Part shown: piece after piece, positions 59,401 through 64,000 of the stretch | How the letters are laid out: each line of letters begins with the position of its first letter | How positions within the stretch are numbered: the first letter of the stretch is position 1 | Assembly: GCA_019925105.1 (NCBI GenBank) | Contig: JAHGAU010000040.1 | Location: 357,481-421,480 of the forward strand | From: Niebla homalea | Lineage: Eukaryota; Ascomycota; Lecanoromycetes; Lecanorales; Ramalinaceae | Direction: 5' to 3' | DNA: 64,000 nt | The notes under the pieces: generated by a model | What the model saw: only the letters and a program-made list of their open reading frames with translations | Told to the model about the DNA's origin: nothing | Database searches by the model: none | Made by a program: the position numbers and the translations under genes

Positions 59401-61310
59401 GGGAAATTTATAAAGAAAAATACCAGAGATTTCGATTTACTTGAATTTTACCGGCCTTTTAGTAATTATACGGTTAAAATCTGGAGTTTCGGGGTTTATA
59501 AAAAACCGGATTAACGGCAATTCTATCCGGAAAAAGTCCAATTATTATTATATCTAATACTGGACGCGGAAAAAGTGCTTTTTTTATAGTCTTTACCGTT
59601 ATTGCCGGCCCAAATGGACTTACCGTGGTGGTATTACCCCTTATATCTTTAAGAACCTTTAATTGGTTTTTTAAATTGGAGGAAATATTACTTAAGGCTT
59701 AAAATCAAGGCCTTAAATATCTGGAGTAGACCTTAAAAAGCCTTAAAGATTGGGCTAATATTATACTGGTCACCCCGGAAATAGCCGTTACCGAACCTTT
59801 TAATTGGTTTTTAAATTGATCAAAACGATAAGGCCGTTTGGACCGTATTATTATTAATGAAGCTCACATTTTACTAGATGCTACCAAGGATTTTCGGCCG
59901 AAAATTAAGGAATTAAAGTCCTTAATTAAATACGAAACGCAACTCGTTTATTTAACGGCTTCCTTACCATTAAAAAATGAAAATACCTGGTTCCAGCTAG
60001 CCAGTATCGATATATTTAATATACTTTTATTACGGGAACCGACTATAAGGCCAAATATTCGATATTTAATTTAAGAATACGCTATAGTGGATGATTTAAG
60101 GGATGGTTTACCACCTTTAATAAATTCGAAAAAAAGGCTTTATCCAAGTGGCCAAATCCTTATCTTTTGTGGGATAATTCACCTTACGGATCAAGTCAGT
60201 GAAGTCTTGGATATACTTAAATATCACGCAAAAATCGGGACTGTAAATTAAAAACGCTAAATACTCGATAATTTCTGCAATAAAAAAGCCTTTATTTTAA
60301 CGACTACTTCGGCTTTATCTATGGGACTGGATTTACCGGATATACGGGTTACTATTTATGTCGGTTTATTAAGGGATTTAAAGGCTTATAATCAAGAAAG
60401 TGGACGAGCCGGCCGATAAGGGGAAAAAAGTGAAGTTATAATCCTTTATAGCCCTCGGTTATCTCGGCCCGAAGATCCGGATATGAAGGATTACGTCGAA
60501 AACGATAAATATCAACGGATTATACTGGACTTGGTTATGGACGGTTCTATAAACCGGAAAAAATGTAAGAAAAACAAGGAAAAATGTGATTTTTACTCTG
60601 GGTTTATCCAAAAGGAAAAACTTAATACCGAAATCGAAGAGGATTTATTTACGGACCTTACCGGACCTATAAATATCGATTTTATAGATTTCAAATTACA
60701 GGAATCTTATGATTCAGGATTAAAAGATCGATATTTACTGGAAAACCGGAAAAACGAAATAAATCTAAATAACCTGGAATTAACTTTACAGTACTGGTCC
60801 AAAAACTATATTAACTATGAAATATATACGAATTCGGATATACCGGTATTATTATAACATTCTTTCGATAAATATCAAAATCATAATATCCACAATATAC
60901 GTCTTTTTATAAGGACTTAAATTGACAGACTTTATTATCAGGATATGGATAAATACTCGGGATATTTTAAATGTCTTTTACCTCAGGATTTTTATACCCG
61001 GTTTAAGCCTTTACCTATAGATAAGGGTTATAGACCTACTGGAAAAAAATCCTGTTTATATCGATAAAGCCTGGTCTTCGAAACCCTTTTTACCTATTTT
61101 TACCATATAAAGGACCAGCCGATTTTTCAATTATCGATAAAATAATACTAGGAAAATATTTAATACCTATTTACCAAGGATAAAGTAGAGTTAAAGGATA
61201 TTTTGACTTATAAACGGTCAAAAAGGAGTTATGGAAATGCGGAGATTAACGGGTTTATTGAGATGTTATTGTATAATTTTACCTTAATTCAATTTAGAGA
61301 TAAATAGATA
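56402..61310 (+). pseudogene. Telomere-linked RecQ-type helicase, RIP-damaged
   Basis: Broken gene. The ATG at 56402 is followed four codons later by TAA, then an open stretch with a C2H2-like finger (CIYCTYICLSPNTMTIHQRNDH span, about 56660-56730) typical of fungal subtelomeric helicases. Frame 56699-57352 continues; a probable intron starts GTAAGT at 57460; the middle domain resumes from about 57660 (ending LTWGGPARSPE near 58562). Helicase motifs follow: Walker A TGRGKSAFF (about 59560), LVTPE, INEAH for DEAH (59850), LVYLTASLP, GLDLPDIRVTIYVG and QESGRAGR (about 60390). The tail reaches about 61310. Stops and the Asp-to-Asn change fit RIP. Such genes sit next to telomeres in many fungi. 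The longest frames survive here better than in the Gypsy element. Confidence 0.85.
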
Positions 61311-61424
61311 GATAATTCATAAATATCTTTTTAAGAAAAGCTTTTAAATATTTGCCTTATACCTTTTTTAAAAAAAACCTTTATAATAGAATATTCGAGT
61401 TCAGATTAAAAGAAAAAACAAGTT

Positions 61425-62160
61425 CTTTTATTATTTATTAATGGTTATGTTAAAAGGGTTAATATTAATAAATAAATAAACAAGGAATTTAAAGCTAAAT
61501 AAAAAAAAGGAAAAAAGGAAATAACGATAAATAAATAATGGGTAAAATACAATAAATAAATAAATAGATGGATAAAGAAAGGAATAAGTAAAGGAAAAAA
61601 TAAGTAGGTTATAAAACGGATAAATAAATAATAAATTAATTAATAAACAGGTAAATAAATATATAATTAAATAAAATCTCTTATTATAAAAGGCTAAGGA
61701 TGAATGATTTATCACGAAAATACCCTTTATGAATAAATAAGAAAATAAACAAATGATTAAATAAATAAATGAGAAAATTAATTAAGAAATAAATAAATAT
61801 ATAAATCACTTAAGAAATATATAAATTAATTAATTAAGAAATAGAGTAATAAATAAAATAATTAAAAAATGGATTAACAAATAAAATAATTAAAACATAA
61901 ATAGATTAATGAATTAAGAAATAAACTAAGAAATAAATTAATAAAAAGTAATAAAAAAGTTATAAAAAAGTAATAAATAAAGTAATAAATAAAGTATAAA
62001 TAAAGTAAAAAATAAAGTAAAAAATAACCCTAAAAATAAATTAATTATTAAATAAATAAATTAATAAAGTAATAAAGTAATAAACTAATAAAGTAATAAA
62101 ATAATAAAATAATAAAAAAATAAAAAAATAAAATAATAAAATAATAAAATAATAAAATAA
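61425..62160. repeat. Low-complexity (AAATAAAT)n tract
   Basis: A-rich simple sequence made of AATAAATAAA and AGTAATAAA units. No gene. The minus-strand open frame 61431-61715 is a compositional artefact. Confidence 0.7.
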
Positions 62161-62410
62161 TAAAGTATTACTGAATTCACCGTTTAGTTATTACCCTAAA
62201 TGAATTAAGGGTATTAAGCTTGATTCATTTTTACAGGGTAAATAATCCAGGGTAAAAGTTAATTATAAAGGGTTTTTATATTAAAATAAAAAAAGGGGGT
62301 AAAGCACTATTAATCATAGAGAAAACCGCTGCCGCAAGGGGGTTTTGGCTAGTAAAAGATAAACTATGAACGAGCGGTAGGGTTTAAGGGTGGTGGACGG
62401 CTTAATAAGC
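62160..62410. other. Short GC-balanced island
   Basis: About 250 bp of higher complexity between two simple-sequence tracts (contains CCGCTGCCGCAAGGGGG and GAACGAGCGGTAGGG). Not recognised. Confidence 0.4.
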
Positions 62411-62640
62411 AGATAAATAAAATAAATAAAATAAATAAATAAAATAAATAAATAAATTAAATAAAGTAAATAAATAAGTTAAATAAATAAATTAAATAAA
62501 TAAATTAAATAAATAAGTTAAATAAATAAATTAAATAAAATAAATTAAATAAAGTAAATAAATGAATTAATAAAATAAGAAGTGAATTAAATAAATAAAT
62601 TAATTTAAATAAAGTGAATAATTTAATAAATTAATTTAAA
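62411..62640. repeat. (AAATAAATAAATT)n simple repeat
   Basis: Tandem units of AAATAAATAAATT/AAATAAAGT of 12-17 bp. Confidence 0.75.
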
Positions 62641-62819
62641 TAAAAAATTTAAGATAACTTATATTTTTTATATTACTTAAGCAGAATATAAGGGTTATTT
62701 TTTATAGGTTTTTTATTTATAATAATACGTATTATATATTTTTACCTTAATCGTAAATTAAAGTAATAATTTAAAAACGGGTTATTAAGGTTAAACCCTA
62801 ATACTTAAGCAGAATATAA

Positions 62820-63540
62820 GGGTTATATAAAGAATTATAAGGTAATTATAAGGGGTATTATAAGGGGTTATAATGAATTATAGGGGGTTTAAGGAGTTTA
62901 TAAAGGTTATTATAGGGGTTTATAAGGGTTATTATAAGGGGTTTATAAGGGGAGTTATAAGGGGTTATTAGGGAATTATTAAGGGTTTATAAGGGGTATT
63001 ATAGGGGTTTATAGGGGGTTTTAAGGGGTTAATAAGGGGTATTATAGGGCGTTTATAAGGGGAGTTATAAGGGGTTTATAGGGGGGTTATAAGGGGTTTA
63101 TAGGGGGTTATAAGGGGTTTATAGGGGGGGGTTATAAGGGATTTATAGGGGGTTATAAGGGGTTTATAAGGGGTTATAAAGGGTTTATAGGGGAGATTAT
63201 AAGGGGTTTATAGGGGGTTATAAGGGGTTTATAAGGAGTTTATTAAGGGTATTATAAAGGGTTTATTAAGGGTTTTATAAGGGGTTTATAAGCGGAATTA
63301 TAAGGGGTTATTAAGGGAATTATTAAGGGTTTATTAAAGGTATTATAAGGGGTTTATTAAGGGTTTTATAAGGGGTTATTAAGGGGTTATTAAGGGGAAT
63401 TATTAAGGGTTTATTAAAGGTATTATAAGGGGTTTATAAGGGGAGTTATAAAGGTTTATAAGGGGAGTTATAAGGGGAATTATAAGGGGATTATAAGGGT
63501 ATTATAAAAGGGTTAAAAAGGTATTTTAAGGGGTTATAAA
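62820..63540 (+). repeat. G-rich degenerate satellite (TTATAAGGGG / TTTATAGGGGG)
   Basis: Dozens of 10-17-bp units with runs of 3-8 G on the plus strand only. The G-rich strand points rightward, the polarity expected of a right-hand chromosome end, though the unit is not TTAGGG. It decays into AT-rich ATTATAAAGGGTA units up to 64000. Confidence 0.85.
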
Positions 63541-64000
63541 GGATAAATAAAGATATTAATAAAAGGATTATAAAGGATTTATAAAGGATAAATAAAAAGG
63601 TTAAAAAAAAAAAGTTTATAAGGGAATTATAAAGGGTATTATAATAAAGTTATAAAGTAATTAAAAACGTATTATAAAAGGTATTATAATAAGGTTATAA
63701 GCGTATTATAAAGGTTATTATAATAAGGTTATAAAGGTATTATAAGCGCGTTATAATAAATATAAAAGGTATTATAAAGGGTTATAAAGAAAAGAGTTAA
63801 GATTTAAAAGATATTATAATAAATTTATAAAATAGGATAAAAGATAAATAAAAAGAATATAAGGGAATTATATAAGGATTATAAAGGGTATTATAAAGGA
63901 TAAATAAAGGGGTTTTTAAGGTAATTATTAAAGGATTATAAAAGGGTAAATAAAGGATAAATATAGGAGAAATAAAAAGTAAATTAAAAGGTAAATTAAA

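Larger units (their letters stand above)
36780..64000. repeat. AT-rich, RIP-degraded isochore to the right edge
   Basis: From about 36.8 kb base composition changes abruptly to long A/T runs with frequent TAA and very few intact frames. Wherever two copies of a sequence can be compared (346-bp LTRs, 65-bp array, 54-56 kb duplication) differences are overwhelmingly C/T or G/A, as RIP produces. Small less-mutated islands remain at about 38060-38235, 52060-52270, 52300-52740, 55120-55340 and 56000-61300. Confidence 0.88.

Noticed and set aside
36780..64000. Mitochondrial DNA insertion as the cause of the AT-richness
   Set aside because: No mitochondrial genes or rRNA seen; paired repeat copies show a transition bias, and a nuclear Gypsy element and RecQ relic are present.
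62820..64000. True telomere
   Set aside because: Units are TTATAAGGGG-like and irregular; no run of TTAGGG is present.

Overview
The window is nuclear DNA of a filamentous ascomycete (Pezizomycotina). Genes carry short introns of about 50-240 bp with GT/AG borders, and the families are typical of that group: NR-PKS, MBL-type thioesterase, SAT4-type rhodopsin-like protein, HeLo domain, UstYa/DUF3328. I cannot name the species. The left 36.6 kb is ordinary GC-balanced, gene-bearing DNA. From about 36.8 kb to the right edge the sequence becomes an AT-rich isochore whose repeat copies differ almost only by C/T and G/A transitions, the mark of repeat-induced point mutation (RIP). A telomere-linked RecQ-type helicase relic and a G-rich TTATAAGGGG-like satellite near the right edge suggest that a chromosome end lies beyond it; no canonical telomere repeat is in the window.

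Region 1 (1-15.2 kb) is a secondary-metabolite cluster. It holds the 5' part of a non-reducing PKS (SAT-KS-MAT visible, cut by the left edge), a metallo-beta-lactamase thioesterase divergent from it, a small EthD-domain protein of the kind that decarboxylates atrochrysone carboxylic acid, a membrane-anchored P450, a 14-TM-type MFS exporter and an AKR7-like aldo/keto reductase. From the known logic of such sets the PKS and thioesterase make and release atrochrysone carboxylic acid, the EthD protein decarboxylates it towards emodin-type anthraquinones, and the P450 and reductase modify the product.

Region 2 (16.4-22.7 kb) is a head-to-head pair. One gene encodes an N-terminal HeLo cell-death domain fused to a kinase fold that has lost its catalytic Asp. 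The other encodes a catalytically complete Ser/Thr kinase fused to ankyrin repeats. The layout recalls MLKL (executioner pseudokinase) and RIPK (kinase) in animals and is the most interesting candidate system here.

Region 3 (23-36.6 kb) holds two GNAT acetyltransferases, an SAT4-family membrane protein, a 58-residue secreted peptide facing a UstYa-family oxidase (a possible RiPP pair), a GT31 glycosyltransferase followed by an orphan ACP fragment of a highly reducing PKS, a 616-residue secreted Cys-rich protein and an F-box protein.

Region 4 (36.8-64 kb) is the RIP-degraded isochore. It holds a 65-bp tandem array, a complete but dead Ty3/Gypsy element (41849-49509) with 346-bp LTRs and a 5-bp target duplication, a C-rich minisatellite, duplicated AT-rich blocks, the helicase pseudogene and terminal low-complexity and satellite DNA. 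Exon borders were fitted by eye from splice signals, reading frame and family likeness; no alignment or expression data were available.
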